Shown here one piece after another: positions 23,701 through 35,802 of a stretch of DNA of 64,000 bases. Both the position numbers and the translations under genes were made by a program. Every line of letters starts with the position of its first letter. Within the stretch, counting starts at the first letter, position 1. The stretch comes from Torymus aiolomorphi (taxonomy: Eukaryota > Arthropoda > Insecta > Hymenoptera > Torymidae). The DNA is taken from positions 119,338,810 to 119,402,809 of the forward strand of contig CM070876.1 in assembly GCA_036365515.1 (NCBI GenBank). Direction: 5' to 3'. The notes under the pieces were generated by a model. It made no database searches. It had not been told where the DNA came from and saw only the letters and a program-made list of their open reading frames with translations.

Positions 23701-23889
23701 ACCAACTATGGGGGATGTGTGAGAAAACGCAGTACCCCAAGCGGGTATCCTCAACGATGAGGAAAATTCCGCCACCGATTCCGATCGGGGGTGAAAGCCC
23801 CGGTGGTCGGTGCAAGCCCCGCGGATTTAGGGGGGAGGGGGGGGGGGGGGTCAGAAGCACGCTGTGGCGAATCAGGCTGGTGCAGAAGG

Positions 23890-24920
23890 GGGTCGCTTGA
23901 CCCTTACTGCATCACAAAAGACAAGCGAAGAAAGAGAAAGACGAATGCTAAAGAACCAGATCCGGACAAAGATGAATTGTCCTTTCAAAAGGTAAAGGCT
24001 AACTCGAGTTCTTGGTTGCGTTCATCAGGAAAAGAGAACCTTCACAAGGCGCTAAATAATATGGCGAAAACTACCAGCAGGGCATTCAAGGAGCTCGCTA
24101 AGGTTCGACATATTCGAAAGAATGTGCAGGAGAAATATGCAAGCACTGATAAATCGTACCAAACATCACCTCTCTTTTGGAAAGAGAAGGCGTCCGTAGT
24201 ACATACCGAACGTAACCGTCGTGAGAAGGGGAATGTCCAAAAATCTGAGGGATCCAAGACTGATAGCATGGAGAAAGCAGTGCAGGCACATATCACGACT
24301 GGGCTGAGACCTACTCGTTCCGATGCCTTAAAATAAAGAAGTGCGGTGAATCTACTTACGCCGAAATCCTAGGATTTCTCAAAGGGGCACCTCAGTTGGA
24401 TGTCCTGCAAGAAAGGGTCACGCGCATCAGACGCACCAGAACAGGAGAGTTGCTCTTAGAACTAGACGAGCCTAGCATCGTGACGCATGAACTGCAGGCA
24501 CTGGTCTCGTCCACCCTGGCAGGGTTAGCGATAATGCAAACGTTGTTCTACAAGGAGACAATCGATATCAAAGATTTGGATGAAACAACAACAGCGATCA
24601 CTTCAGTTACTGGCATCGGAAAAATGACCACTGAGAATATCAGACTCAGGACGTCTTATAGTGGCAGGCAAGCAGCCAGTATCCTGCTACCGGTAGCAGC
24701 AACATAAAGACTGCTGAAAGCTGGCAAGCTGAGAATTGGATGGGTCAACTGCCGGGCTACGTGAAGCAATTACCCGTTGCTTCAAATGCCATTGAACCGG
24801 TCACCTGGCAAGGAATTGTAAGATTAAAGTTGACCGGTTGTCCCTGTGCTTCAGGTGTAGAATGGAGGGTCACAAGTGAACTGCTTGACCGCCAACGAGC
24901 AGGCAGCGATGGAAGTCATA
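23890..24920 (+). pseudogene. R1-clade LINE ORF1 (gag-like), broken
   Basis: A Lys/Arg-rich first part ends at the 24336 stop. After a frame change, STYAEILGFLKG leads into IRRTRTGELLLEL and the rest of the conserved domain (24396-24707). A CCHC remnant (CFRCRMEGH) lies near 24850-24880. Several stops and shifts prevent expression. ORF1 proteins of this clade bind element RNA. Confidence 0.65.
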
Positions 24921-26078
24921 GCACCAAACAACAATGGCTAAGGTGCTTCAAATCAACTTGAACCACTGTATGGTAGCCCAGTACCTGTTGCCCCAACTGG
25001 TCCAAAAGGAGAAGGCGGACATAGTCATCATCAGTGAACAGTACAGGGATCTTAGTGAACCAAACTGGGTAAAGGATTGTACCAGCACGGCGGCCATCTG
25101 GGTGTGCAGAGAACATCACATATCCAAAAAATGGACGTCCTCCTGCCCAGATTCATCTAGGTGAGCTAGCTGGCATAAGACAATACAGCTGCTACCTTTC
25201 ACCCAATGATTCAATAGAAGGGTTCGAAAGATATCTGGATACTATCGTCGTCAGCACTGTAACCTCCCCACTGCTGGTGTTAATCGGAGGGAATTTTAAC
25301 GCCTGGGCAACCGAATGTGGGAGCAGGAAGACAAACCACCGCGGACGCGCACTACTCGAGGCCTTCGCGATACTGGAACTAGAGATTACTAACACAGGGA
25401 CGATGCTGACCTACACCAAAGGAAACAAGTCATCCATAGTAGATCTGACTTTCGTCGACCCCAGATTGAGTCAAGAAGGCTCAAACTGGCGAGTCAGTGA
25501 TCGATACAATAGCAGCGATTACCAAGCTCTCACGTACCAGCTCCAAACGGCGAGTGGTCCAACATTTGTTTCCAGAACACCGGGAACGACAACATGGCAC
25601 TGATCTAACGGAAAACATTGGTATAGCCGAGCCAACAGATGTTACTGTATCAGAAGTGAAGATGGCGGCCAAGAAGATTGCCATAAGAAAGACCCCAGGA
25701 CTGAATAGCGTGCCTGGTTCAGCTATAAAGACCGTCCCTCTAAATGTTCCTGATATATTCAAGGACACCTTCAACACATACCTAAATGAGGGAATTTTCC
25801 TGGCACAGTGGGAGGTACAGAAGTTGGTACTTCTTCCTAAAGGAAATAAACGTCCAGATGATCCATTCTCGTATCGACCACTCTGTATGCTGGATATTGT
25901 CGGCAAATTATTTGAGCAGATGATATCTGCCAGACTGGAGGCAGCTATACAGCAGGCTGGAGACTTGTCTGATAATCAATTCGGCTTTAGGAAGGGTCGC
26001 TCAACTATCGATGCCATCGATAGGGTAATGTCACTAGCCAAGAATGCCGTTAGTGGTAGCCGTGTACGAAACGCACGT

Positions 26079-28640
26079 TAGGCGTTTCACGTCAACTGCC
26101 CCAGCGCCGCGCGCGAGCGCTAAATCGTGCTATTTCTAACTCATGTTTATGATACCAAAATGTAACTAAAAAAATTGTTTCATAAGCATTTTCGACGTAT
26201 TTTTTCTTCAGTTTTCCAATGGTGTAGGCAGTTTTTCCAAAATTTTCCATTTTCACCTTCAAAAAGTATAAAACGTCTTATATCTCAAAAAGCGTATTTT
26301 TAATATTTTTTTTGACCATTTAGATCGAAATCTGAGCATTTTTTACATAGGAAATGATTTTTTTCATAATTTGCTCAGGATGTTTTCTTCGAGAAATAGA
26401 ATGCGGAAGAGTAGCGAAACGGCTCTCCTGCGCGCGGGACGTCGCGCGGCACCGGATGATTCATTTTTCTTTCGATAGGTGGCTTTCATATTGGAATTTT
26501 CTATCCGTATGTGAATCGTCACGTCGAAAGTATATAATTGCAATGACTTTTCATCTTATTCCTCTTCGAAATTTTTTCGAATTTCTTTCAGTACAATCAA
26601 ACTTGGATTTCATAGTGTCTTTCGTGTATTTGATGATTAAATCATTGGTAACTATTTGTTTCGTTATTTCTTTCGTTTATTGTAGCAACTAAAATGGATT
26701 CAACTTGGAAATTAAAATGCATAAATCCTTTAAATAAAAATGATCACCCTTCATATAAAATAAAAGATTTGATCGATTTTCCAACACCTTTAAAAAGCGC
26801 ATATCCCTTAGTACCAGAAAAAGCAAAAATTTGTTTTGTCAACGCCAAATTTACAAACGTAAATCAAGTTTACCTCCAGCTGATGCTAAAAAAGCTAAAA
26901 TAGTGTCTAACGATGAGTATCACAAAGCTGGTGTTGCAGTTCTTGAACAAATAAAGAAAAAAATTTCAGAATCAACAAATAAGCAAGAGAGAATTCAGTT
27001 ACTAACTCTTGCGCCTGAGTTTTGGTCTCGTAGGAGCTTAATGCGAGAATTCGCTTGCACTGAACGGAAAGCTGGCGAAGCAAAAAATTTAGTAGCTAAA
27101 AGTGGAATTTTTTCAATACCTGCTAATAAAAGTGGTAAACTACTTTCAGCTGAAACTGTAAATTCAGTGAAAACATTTTATGAAAAAGATGATGTAAGTC
27201 GAATTATGCCAGGTTTAAAAGATTACATATCCGTTAAGCAGAGCAATGGTAAAAGAGAACATGTTCAAAAAAGATTACTGCTTGGTAATTTAAATGAACT
27301 GTATAGTTTATATAAAAAAGAAAATGAACACGTTGATATTGGTTTTACTAAATTTACACAATTGTGGCCAACACATTGTGTTTTAGCTGGAAGGAGTGGT
27401 ACGCATAATATATGCGTGTGTGTACATTACGAAAACGTAAAGCTCATGTTAAGTGCTATGGATCTAGAAAATTTAACAAAAGATACTAGATTGCCTCTTA
27501 AAACTACCACGATTGCATTCAAGCAATTATGTGTAATGATGCACGATAGATGCTATTTGGGTGACTGTTTAGATTGCCCCAATATGTCCATATTACGTAA
27601 ACATTTGCTTGAATGTTTTGATGATAGTGATATTTTTCAAATAGAGTATGAATCATGGTTTCAAACAGATCGGTGTACAATAGCTTCTAAAACTGTAAAT
27701 GTTCATGAATTTATCGACATACTGGGAGAAAAATTGATAAAATTAAAATCTCACGATTTTTTTGCTAAGAATCAATCACTTTTTGTAAGTATCTTAAAAA
27801 ACAACCTTCAACAAGAAGAATTTCTTGTGTGTTGTGATTTTGCCGAAAATTATGCGTTTGTTATACAAAATTCTACACAATCGTTCCACTTGAACAACGA
27901 CCAAGCAATTGTTTTTACAGTTGTGTATTATAAAGAAAATGAAGAGCTTAAACATATAAGCATTACTGTGATTTCCGACAATCTAAACCATGCTATTATT
28001 CCAATTGATGAGAGTACATTCAAGCTCAAAAAAACCTCTTTAAGTTCTGAATATCAAATCTTCCCGAGAAAAACTTTTGGTAAAAACAAAGAAAAATTAT
28101 CTGCACTGAGAAAAAAGCGTTAGTATAGTTACTATATTGCTGTTAGCTATGAAACTTTTTTTTTTTTTTTTATAAAAAAGCCAATAAAATATTATTCTTA
28201 CATTACAAAGAATTCAAAAGAACAGGTAAAGATTATGAAAAGTTATTAGGTAGCGAGGCTGGTCTAGTTTACGCGACGTCCCGCGCGCAAGTGAGCCGTT
28301 GCGCTACTCTTTCACGTTCTATTTCTCGAAGAAATCATCCTCAGCAAATTATGAAAAAAATCATTTCCTATGTAAAAAATGCTCAGGTTTCGATCTAAAT
28401 GGTCAAAAAAAAATATTAAAAATACACTTTTTGATATATAAGACGTTTTGTACTTTGTGAAGGTGAAGATGGAAAATTTCGGAAACACTGCCCACACCAT
28501 TGGAAAGCTGAGGAAAAAATACATCGGTAACGCTTATAAAACAATTTTTTAAATTACATTTTAGTATCATAAACATGAGTTAGAAATAGCACGATTTGGA
28601 GCTCGCGCGCGGCGCTAGGGCAGTTGACGTGAAACGCCTT
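26079..28640 (+). mobile_element. 2.56-kb DNA transposon with about 380-bp TIRs inserted in the LINE
   Basis: AGGCGTTTCACGTCAACTGCC at the left end is repeated in reverse complement at the right end. The inverted repeat can be followed for about 380 bp on each side (to about 26460 and from about 28258). Flanks ACGCACGT (26071-26078) and ATGTGTGT (28641-28648) resemble a diverged 8-bp target duplication; two of the three differences are C-to-T at CpG. It carries one transposase-like gene and splits the LINE reverse transcriptase. Confidence 0.8.
26694..28123 (+). pseudogene. Transposase-like protein of an unassigned TIR-transposon family, one frameshift
   Basis: ATG 26694 (MDSTWKLKCINPLNKNDHPS) runs about 45 codons, then the frame changes near 26835 and a 430-codon frame continues to 28123. 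Recognisable blocks: APEFWSRRSLMREFACTERK (helical, likely DNA binding), SGTHNICVCVHYENVKLML, DRCYLGDCLDCPN (CxxC-type) and LVCCDFAENYAFVIQN. The last contains an Asp likely to be catalytic, and SITVISDNLNH holds another. I know this architecture from uncharacterised proteins in insects, cnidarians and fish, but cannot name the superfamily. The C-terminus after 28050 is short and Lys-rich, and the region that would carry a third acidic residue seems missing. It lies centrally between the TIRs. Confidence 0.65.
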
Positions 28641-29997
28641 ATGTGTGTTATCGTCGGTTTAGATATACGGAATGCATTTAACACGGCTAGGTGGGATGAA
28701 ATTATGCTGGCCTTGGAAGGCCTAAGGGTGCCACTTTACCTTCGAAGAGTCATCTCGAGCTACCTAATGGACCGTACTCTTCTCTATGACACCGACGACG
28801 GTACGCATTCCTATAAGATCACAGGAGGTGTACGGCAGTGCTCGGTACTCGGACCCCCAATCTGATATGCCCTGTACAATGGTTTGCTTAACACCATTAA
28901 ATACCTAGGAGTCACAATAGATGCGCGGATGTCGTTCAAAGACCACCTTAGGGATACAGGACTAAAGGCATCAAAAGTGGCTCGAGCGCTAGCGGGTATC
29001 ATGCCGAACATAGGGGGGCCGAAGCAACCACGGCAGTTGCTCCTTTCCTCGGTGGTATCTTCCGTGATTATGTACGGAGCCTCAATCTGGGCTGATGCTA
29101 TACGTAGTAACCCAAGCTACGGGTCCGCTTGCCGAGGGGCCTGCAGGACAATCGCGCTGAGAGTGGGCTGTGCCTACCGTACCGTGTCAAACGTCGCCCT
29201 CTCCGTAATCGGCGGGCTTCCACTCTTAGACCTAATGGCGACTGAGAGAGCTGAGATGTATTGTGAAAGCATGGTTACAGAAGAGGATGACTTTTACCAG
29301 GAACAACATCAAAACCGATAGCCCAGGGAGACCGGGGAAGAGTGGCAGCGCCGATGGGATATAGCAGATGAAGGTCGGTGGACCCACCGCATCATCCCAT
29401 GTGTCGTAGAGTGGACCGACAGGAGTCACGGATTAGTCATTTTTCATCTCACTCAGGTGCTCAGCGCCCACGGCTGCTTTCGCAGCTACCTGAAGAGAAC
29501 TGGAGTATATTGAAGCGCGGAGTGGCCAGTATGTCCTGAAGTTAAGGAGGATGTGGAGCATGCTTTTTTGTGTGTCTTAGGTTTCAGAAAGAGAGAGAAC
29601 AGTTCAGGACTTTATGGGGAGGCCCCTTGTCTCTCGAGGGCGTTGGGAGGTGCTTACTCTCCTCATAGAGAGGATGGGATGCGGTTAGTGGTCTTGTCAC
29701 CAGCGTGGTGGATAGACTAAATCGCAGTAGGAAAGAAGAGAAGAAGAAAGAAGAGAAAGCCTCATGACCAAGCACCAGGTGGTGTAGAGGGCCGTAAAGG
29801 CGAAGGCTGCCCCTCGGGAGGTAATGCCTAATGGCGGTTTCCGCGGGGTGCATACTCAGCCGAGGGGAGGTCCTGCTCAGAAGATCAGCTGGAGGGTTTT
29901 TAATTGGTATTGCTAGCAATGGCCGAACCTCACATAACATCTTTGTATGCGTAAAGGCATTGTTTCTAACCTCTACCAAATAAAAATACGTCCACAC

Positions 29998-30215
29998 TCA
30001 CCCACACACACACACGCACGTACACGCGCACGCACGCACGCACGCACGCACACAGACACACATACAAATACACATACCCACACACACACACACACACACA
30101 CACCCACATACACACACACACAAACATACATACCCACACACACACACAAACACACATACACATACACACACACAAACACACATACACATACACACACACA
30201 AATACATACATATAA
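29998..30215. repeat. (CA)n / (CACG)n microsatellite within the dispersed repeat family
   Basis: Long CA-rich array with CGCA and CATA variants. It is followed by TTTTCTAGAAAACGCATG, resembling the flank of the same arrays at 14.1 and 38.4 kb. Frames through it on both strands are low-complexity and non-genic. Confidence 0.8.
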
Positions 30216-30574
30216 ATTTTCTAGAAAACGCATGTTTTGACTCAGGGAGCTCGGAAATCTCGAAAATCATCGAAATCTCGGAGTCGAATAATTTCACCGT
30301 TACAAATCTTTCTCTTTGACAAAGCAAAAACATTAAGATTAAGGCCCCAGAACCTCTTTTTGATCTTATCGGACTAATATTGGTTTTTTCTTCCATAATA
30401 AAACCTGATTTGGGCCTTAGCCCAATATCTGATTTTTAAGCGATAAGTAGATTTAGGAAGTAAGAATACGTCCCAAAACCACTTATCATCAAAATGAAAA
30501 ACTTTTGTGAGAAAAAGGTTATATTGGGCTCGTAAGGCCCAAAACAGGTTTTGGATGCCTTAATCTTAATGTTT

Positions 30575-30922
30575 TTGACTAAAATATGAGAATATGCTGT
30601 AAAACCACTACCCACGTAAAATAACACATTTTTATAGGAAAAAAAACATTGGTCCCAAAAGGACAAACTGACCAATGATGCCATCAATAATACCTATCTG
30701 AACGTCAAATGTGGCGCTGAAAATAAATTTGGAGTAAAATGAGTTTCTGTTTATAAAATTGAACTGGGGTCTTTCAAGATCCAAAAGTTTAGTAGGTCTC
30801 AAAAAATGGCCATTCAACCTGCTAGCTTTTTAAAAATCTTACATCTTTCCCATTTAGTGTTTTCAGCGAAAATTCTGTCCCGACGAGTTATTCGACCGCC
30901 CGGAACTTTACTGACACCCTGT
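30575..30922 (-). repeat. DNA-transposon-derived repeat, copy 2
   Basis: Reverse complement of the repeat at 16594-16965, ending CGGAACTTTACTGACACCCTGTA. Adjacent 30340-30570 carries sub-repeats around TTGGGC...GCCCAA. Confidence 0.6.
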
Positions 30923-30959
30923 ATGTAAATTATGTAAATTATGTAAATTAATATAGAAT

Positions 30960-31360
30960 AATAAACTAAATATTTTATGTAGGGTAAAAACTTTTTATAA
31001 AGTGAATATTAGTCCCATACCATCAGTGCATCAATGTAACCAGTGAATCTGTGTGTATGTGTGAATAAATCATGTGTAGAATAATATTTTATATATAAGA
31101 AAATTTAGTGTTGTAGAGAGTAGTAAGGAAATGTCTCAGTGTAGCTCACGTTAAATTACAAGATACTGCATTATTTTCTTATTGGGTGATATTGTTGTAT
31201 GTGCTCTTGAGAAAATCAGATACTTCTGATCATTTGATAGTGATTTAAACATTAATTATACGTGTAAAAGTTTGACAAGTGATGTAAATAGTGGGAGTGA
31301 AAGAAATATTGAGCATTTGTGGCATGAGATGTTATCATCTATTGGACAGTCCTGTCTAGG
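30960..31360. repeat. Unoccupied paralogue of the 12.7-16.1 kb segment
   Basis: Shares ordered blocks with 12.74-16.08 kb but lacks the three insertions found there. It therefore gives pre-insertion sequence, most precisely for the TTAA element (TGATTTAAACATTAATTA near 31240). Confidence 0.65.
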
Positions 31361-31438
31361 CAATGTGCAACACCGAGTGGTTGACAGAGTGTGAACATTC
31401 CGTGGTAACTTACTCACCGCACTGCCAGAAAACAAACT

Positions 31439-32075
31439 CTATATGCTAACAGGGAAACTATTCCACATGGAATTCCTTACGTTAATGGCCTTCTTGTGAT
31501 GGTGCGGATACGCACACTCCCGTCCCCAAGGGGAAACATCCTTCCCGGCACGCCTCGATTCGGTCAAGGCCTTCACTAGTATCGCTGCCAGAGTATCTGC
31601 AGAGTGTGGATTCACGCACAACAATAACTTCATGGCGCCCGTATCGCCACAGTGGATATCGTAGCATGAATCGAGGTACACATCATCGAAATGTATCTCC
31701 GAAAACGAATTCGGATCTGCCAGGTAGTAGGACGGAATCTTGATCCCGGAACATTCCCCTACTGCCGGATTATGCGCCGGACTAACGTGCCAGGGAACGT
31801 CCCGAAGCACGGAAGGCAAACTCTGGATACTGGAGTCGAAGTTCATGCAATAGAGAGGATTGATCTGGCCTGCCACGACTCCACCCACAATTGAGTAAAA
31901 GTGTGTCGCAGCCGCATCGAGCGTGGCCCCATTGAGCTGAGCATCTGGCGAAACAAAAAAGAAAAAGAAGTATAACGATTATCAGGCTATGGGTGCAAAT
32001 CGGCTGACAATTCCCGAATCGAACTCCCGATCTGGTCCTCCATGATGTCGTTAACCGAATCTCCCCTACATACGT
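31439..32075 (-). pseudogene. Unidentified coding relic (host gene exon or endogenised viral gene)
   Basis: On the minus strand a stretch of about 170 codons is open from about 31950 to the stop at 31439 (LNGATLDAAATHFYSIVGG, NFDSSIQSLPSVLRDVPWHV, TGAMKLLLCVNPHSADTLAA, ending NSMWNSFPVSI). Its composition is balanced and protein-like, unlike the AT-rich surroundings. Just upstream, in another frame (about 31990-32070), NDIMEDQIGSSIRELSADLH also reads like protein. The gap between them contains a long pyrimidine tract ending CGCCAG, a good 3' splice-site look-alike at about 31946. I do not recognise the family and it matches none of the transposon proteins in the window. Host exon, viral-derived capsid-like sequence, or TE accessory protein are all open. 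Confidence 0.45.
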
Positions 32076-32373
32076 GATGGCAGCTGAGCCTCGGGGACGT
32101 GACATCCGCCCTTGGGAGCAACAAAAAACCCGGGCACGACTAAAGGTCTTAAGGCGGTATGAGTGCTACCCGTTATCCACGATTGCAGGGACCTGTTCTT
32201 TTCATTTAGTTTTGAGTTTTAAGAAAATATTGCTCGGGTACGTTGTAATTCATTACCGAATCCACAATATCTCAGAGAGATTTTTCCTCAACAGTCAAAA
32301 TTAAACGAGTAAAACGTGAGATGGAAAGATAAAATTTTTTCCTATTCATTGTATGCAAAAATATATTATATAT

Positions 32374-33305
32374 GGGAGCGTCCAGCAGAAACGGGCGACC
32401 GAGCGCGCGCGGTGCCTTTTTTCGCGTAAAAGGCGCTCTGTTTAACTCGATCATAATCGCATGCTGCGTCTTTGAAAAAAAAACCAAGGACCTATATCGA
32501 TAGATTTTTTCCTGCTCTTTCCAATGGTGCCATTGTTTTTATTGCGAAACGCTTTCTACCGGACGAAAACTCGAGTTGAATATTGAAAGCCATTTTTCTC
32601 AAAGTATATCATGTTTTTTTTCAAAATAAACTACACCATTGGAAAGTACAACTCTTAAGCTTCATGCTCTTGAAGAGTATAACTTTTGAAGAATATAATT
32701 CATTTTGAAGAAAAGACTGATATTTTATTGAAAAAATAGAGTTTAAACATTCAAATGGAATTTTCAACTAGAAGGAAGCATTTCGGAATAAAAATAATAG
32801 CACCATTGGAAAGAGCAGGAAAAAATCTATCGATATATGTCCTTAGTTCTTTTTTCAGAGACTTGGTACACGATTATTAGCGAATTGAATAGAGCGTGCA
32901 CTTAAACGTGCCGTACGCACGGGCGCGAGGGGCTCGCGCGGACCCTCGGCGCTGTCTTTTTCATGTTGTTACTTTTAAACCCTTTATTTCTCCAACTTCT
33001 CCAAGATAGGGTTTTGAAGCTTAAGAGTTGTACGTTCCAATGGTGTAGTTTATTTTGAAAAAAAACATGATATACTTGGAGAAAAATGGCTTTCAATATT
33101 CAACTCGAGTTTTCGTCCGGAAGAACGCGTTTTGCAATAAAAACAATGGCGCAATTGGAAAGAGCAGAAAAAAATTTATCGATATAGGTCCTTGGTTTTT
33201 TTTTCAAAGACGCAGCATACGATTATGAGCGAGTTAAACAGAGCGCCTTTTACGCGAAAAAAGGCACCGCGCGCGCTCGGTGGCCCGTTTCTGCTGGACG
33301 CTCCC
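32374..33305. mobile_element. 0.93-kb non-autonomous element with long TIRs
   Basis: GGGAGCGTCCAGCAGAAACG at the left end is repeated in reverse complement at the right end, and the arms can be followed for about 330 bp. ATATAT(G) flanks both sides. A paralogous stretch at 37525-37590 (TATACTATGTATATGGGTTA) runs straight through without the insert, and flanking similarity continues on both sides, fixing the boundaries. There is no transposase frame. Confidence 0.78.
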
Positions 33306-34014
33306 ATATATGAGTTTCATATTGTAACATTGCACTTAAAATAAGTATTTTTACAAGTTTTTAGTCTTAAATATTAAATATATACAAAATTATCCCTCTG
33401 AAAGTAGTGAAAAATACATGATCTTTGGAATGGCGTGTGCGCATCAGAAGTTTATGCTCGGCCTTGGCTCTTCTAGAGCATTTTTTGAGAACTGAAACAA
33501 ACAAAAATTGGTTGGAAAAATAAGAAATGTGTCTAATATATATTTATTTGAAAGATATAACCATATTATCAAAATGTTATTGTAGTAATTTTACTATTTA
33601 TAGTTAAACATATCATAAAAAAAGCATTTCTTTTTTAGTAAAATTATGATATTTTAACAAAAAAGTATTGCTTATAGTGGAGAATAGCGGACATCAAACG
33701 AACCAGTTGAAATTTAATCTCTTTATGGTCAACGTTTCGGGAGTGTAAAATATACTCTCCTCTTCGGGGCTACAGGTGGGTGTGCGTGCGTGCATGCGTC
33801 CGTGAGCGCGCGTGTGTGTATGTGTATGTGTATGTTAGCTTCTACTAAACCGATTTAAATGAAAGAAAGCTTATACTTTGTGTTTTTTCTGTCTCAATTC
33901 CGGCCAAGAATCCAGATTTTATTTTTTTCATGCATTTCGTTATTTGTTCATTTTTCAGTTTTGGTAATTCACTTTTTTTTAAATTAATTTAGTTAGTGGC
34001 ACGTGCGTCTCAGT
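33306..34014. other. Non-coding; GT-rich microsatellite near 33.78-33.84 kb
   Basis: 33306-33500 is paralogous to 37560-37745. The (GTGC)n/(GT)n tract is followed by TTAGCTTCTACTAAACCGATT, matching the post-microsatellite part of the dispersed repeat family. Confidence 0.55.
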
Positions 34015-34272
34015 TGCGGCGCACAGTGGGCCCAAACTGCATTTTTTTTTTTCAAAATAAAATATCTCATCGTAGAATCAACCGATTTTTAATTTTTTTT
34101 TTCTTAATGTAGGTAATGAGTTGTAGTTTTAGGGAAAACTATAGAAAATTGCGGCATATAATTTTTTAACCGGCAAATTTGATAAACACGCGGTTTTTCC
34201 AGATAAAGGAAAAACTGAGGTATTGATGATATTGACAAAATTTTCGATAAACAGTATAACATTACGTATACA

Positions 34273-34303
<31 letters not shown>

Positions 34304-34537
34304 GCGCACACACACGAGCACACACACACACACAGACACACACAGACACTCATCGATATGGACATTTCCTAAAAATAGTTTATTTCGATTCCAAATTTGG
34401 AAAACAACATTCCTAGCATGTTTACTCAAAACATTTTTTTACTATCACAAAGTTTTATCTAGGAAAAAGCAATAAGTATTCGTGATATTGAAAAATCTTA
34501 CTTTTTCGATAAAGGGTATAAAGTTATTTCCATGCAC

Positions 34538-34569
<32 letters not shown>

Positions 34570-35097
34570 CCACACACACACTCACACTCACACACACACA
34601 TATGTCATACGGATCTTTCATGATCTACTCGACCGATTTTAACCGGATAAGGCTCATTTTTTTAGTTTTTGCTTACACAATTGAGGACTTCAAATTTTTT
34701 CGGACTTCATCGTAATTAATTCCAAAAGTGCAAAGTGTTTGCAAAAGTGCAATAAACGCGATTTTTACGAAAAATCGCAAAGTTTAACGTCACGTAACTC
34801 CATGAATTTTTGATCGATTTTACGTTATCAAGATGTATAATTTCGTCTTTCCAAGACGAAAAATTTAGTTTATGCGTTCGCTAGAAAAGCTCTTAAATGA
34901 CAAAAAAAATCAATTTTAAAGCTTCAAAAAAGATGGAAAATTCGCTTCTTGACAAGCATTTGAAAATTGGTAAAATACATCCAAAAAACATTTTTCAAAT
35001 TTTGAATAGCAATATCTCAGTTTCTATGGCAATTATAGAGGGCTAAAAGACTAAGAATATTTTCGTCGGATATGTGCGGGTTGTATGAGTATGTCTA

Positions 35098-35406
35098 CAC
35101 TGAAAAAAATTCGGCGTGCCTCCTAACCTTCAAACGGAGTAGCAGCAGCGCCGCTATTCAGTGTAGCCTGTACGCCGAAAACGCGCAACTGTTGTACTTT
35201 TCACATGCTTCCTGAGAGGTTAGGTGGCGCGCCAACAGGCTGGCGCTGTGGCTACACCGAAAAAGTTTAGCTCCTACTCTTGAAAGAGTAGCAGCTACTC
35301 TTTTGGGAGTAGCAGTTTCCCCGATGGAAAGTATAGCCACTAACCTCTGAAATTGGCGCTGCACGTACACCTGAAGAGTAGGTGGCGCGCCAAATTTTTT
35401 TCAGTG
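35098..35406. mobile_element. 309-bp MITE with CACTGAAAAAAATT ends, TA target
   Basis: CACTGAAAAAAATTCGGCG at the left and its inverted counterpart at the right (CGCCAAATTTTTTTCAGTG) are flanked by TA (35096-35097, 35407-35408). The interior has further inverted motifs (CTACTCTT/AAGAGTAG) and GGCGCGCC. It is nested inside the hAT-like element. Confidence 0.75.
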
Positions 35407-35436
35407 TATGCGTATGTGCGCGCGTGCGTGTAATCA

Positions 35437-35526
35437 CTTTTTCGCCATACCCTGGCCGAAAGTACCACATTCCCGCCCGGCTCAAAAACGGGAATGTGGT
35501 GTTTTCGGCCCGGGTATGGCGAAAAA
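35437..35526. repeat. 90-bp hairpin, arms about 38 bp
   Basis: TTTTCGCCATACCCTGGCCG...CACATTCCCG pairs with CGGGAATGTGGTGTTTTCGG...TATGGCGAAAA around a short CCGGCTCAAAA loop. It sits between the MITE and the right arm of the hAT-like element. Confidence 0.65.
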
Positions 35527-35705
35527 TAGTATACTATATACCCATTATCGAAAAAGTAAAATTTTTCAATATCATGAATACTTATTGCTTTCTCCTAGAG
35601 AAAGCTTTGTGATAGTAAAAAAGGTTTTGAGTAAACATGCTAATAATGTTGTTTTGCAAATTTTGAATCGAAAAAAACTATTTTTAGAAAATATCCATAT
35701 CGATT

Positions 35706-35748
35706 GTGTGTGTGTGTGCGCACGCGTGTGTGTGTGCGCACGCGTGTG

Positions 35749-35800
<52 letters not shown>

Positions 35801-35802
35801 TA
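35706..35802. repeat. (TG)n / (TGCG)n microsatellite in the right TIR
   Basis: GTGTGTGCGCACGCGTGTG blocks followed by about twelve GTGC units. The left-arm counterpart at about 34267-34345 is the complementary array. Confidence 0.85.

Larger units (their letters stand above)
24934..29950 (+). pseudogene. R1-clade LINE ORF2 (endonuclease and reverse transcriptase), broken
   Basis: Apurinic-like endonuclease domain from ATG 24934 (VLQINLNHC, VIISEQYR, LVLIGGNFNAWATE at 25275-25310, DLTFVDPRL, SDYQALTY). Asn replaces Asp in the GDFN motif and Tyr replaces His in the SDH motif, so catalysis would fail. RT: RKTPGLNSVPG, SYRPLCMLDIVGKLFEQ and FGFRKGRSTIDAI to about 26070. After the inserted transposon it resumes with GLDIRNAFNTARW and TGGVRQCSVLGP. 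The segment carrying the catalytic FADD box is deleted near 28865-28890. A C-terminal part (IKYLGVTIDARMSF, HGCFRSYL) follows with stops. Confidence 0.8.
23700..29997 (+). mobile_element. R1-clade non-LTR retrotransposon (LINE), interrupted
   Basis: Two-ORF LINE reading plus: a gag-like ORF1, then endonuclease, reverse transcriptase and a C-terminal zinc region. It is split by a DNA transposon at 26079-28640 placed within the RT fingers. The 5' end near 23700 is GC-rich with a poly-G run (23831-23850). The 3' end is about 29990, where a CA-rich repeat begins. Because ORF2 resumes in register after the insert, the LINE is older than the DNA transposon. Confidence 0.8.

Noticed and set aside
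23720..23900. Gly-rich frames in the poly-G region
   Set aside because: Product of the homopolymer in the LINE 5' end; no domain.
29947..30396. Several overlapping frames rich in His-Thr or Cys-Val
   Set aside because: They are translations of a CA/TG microsatellite and have no independent support.
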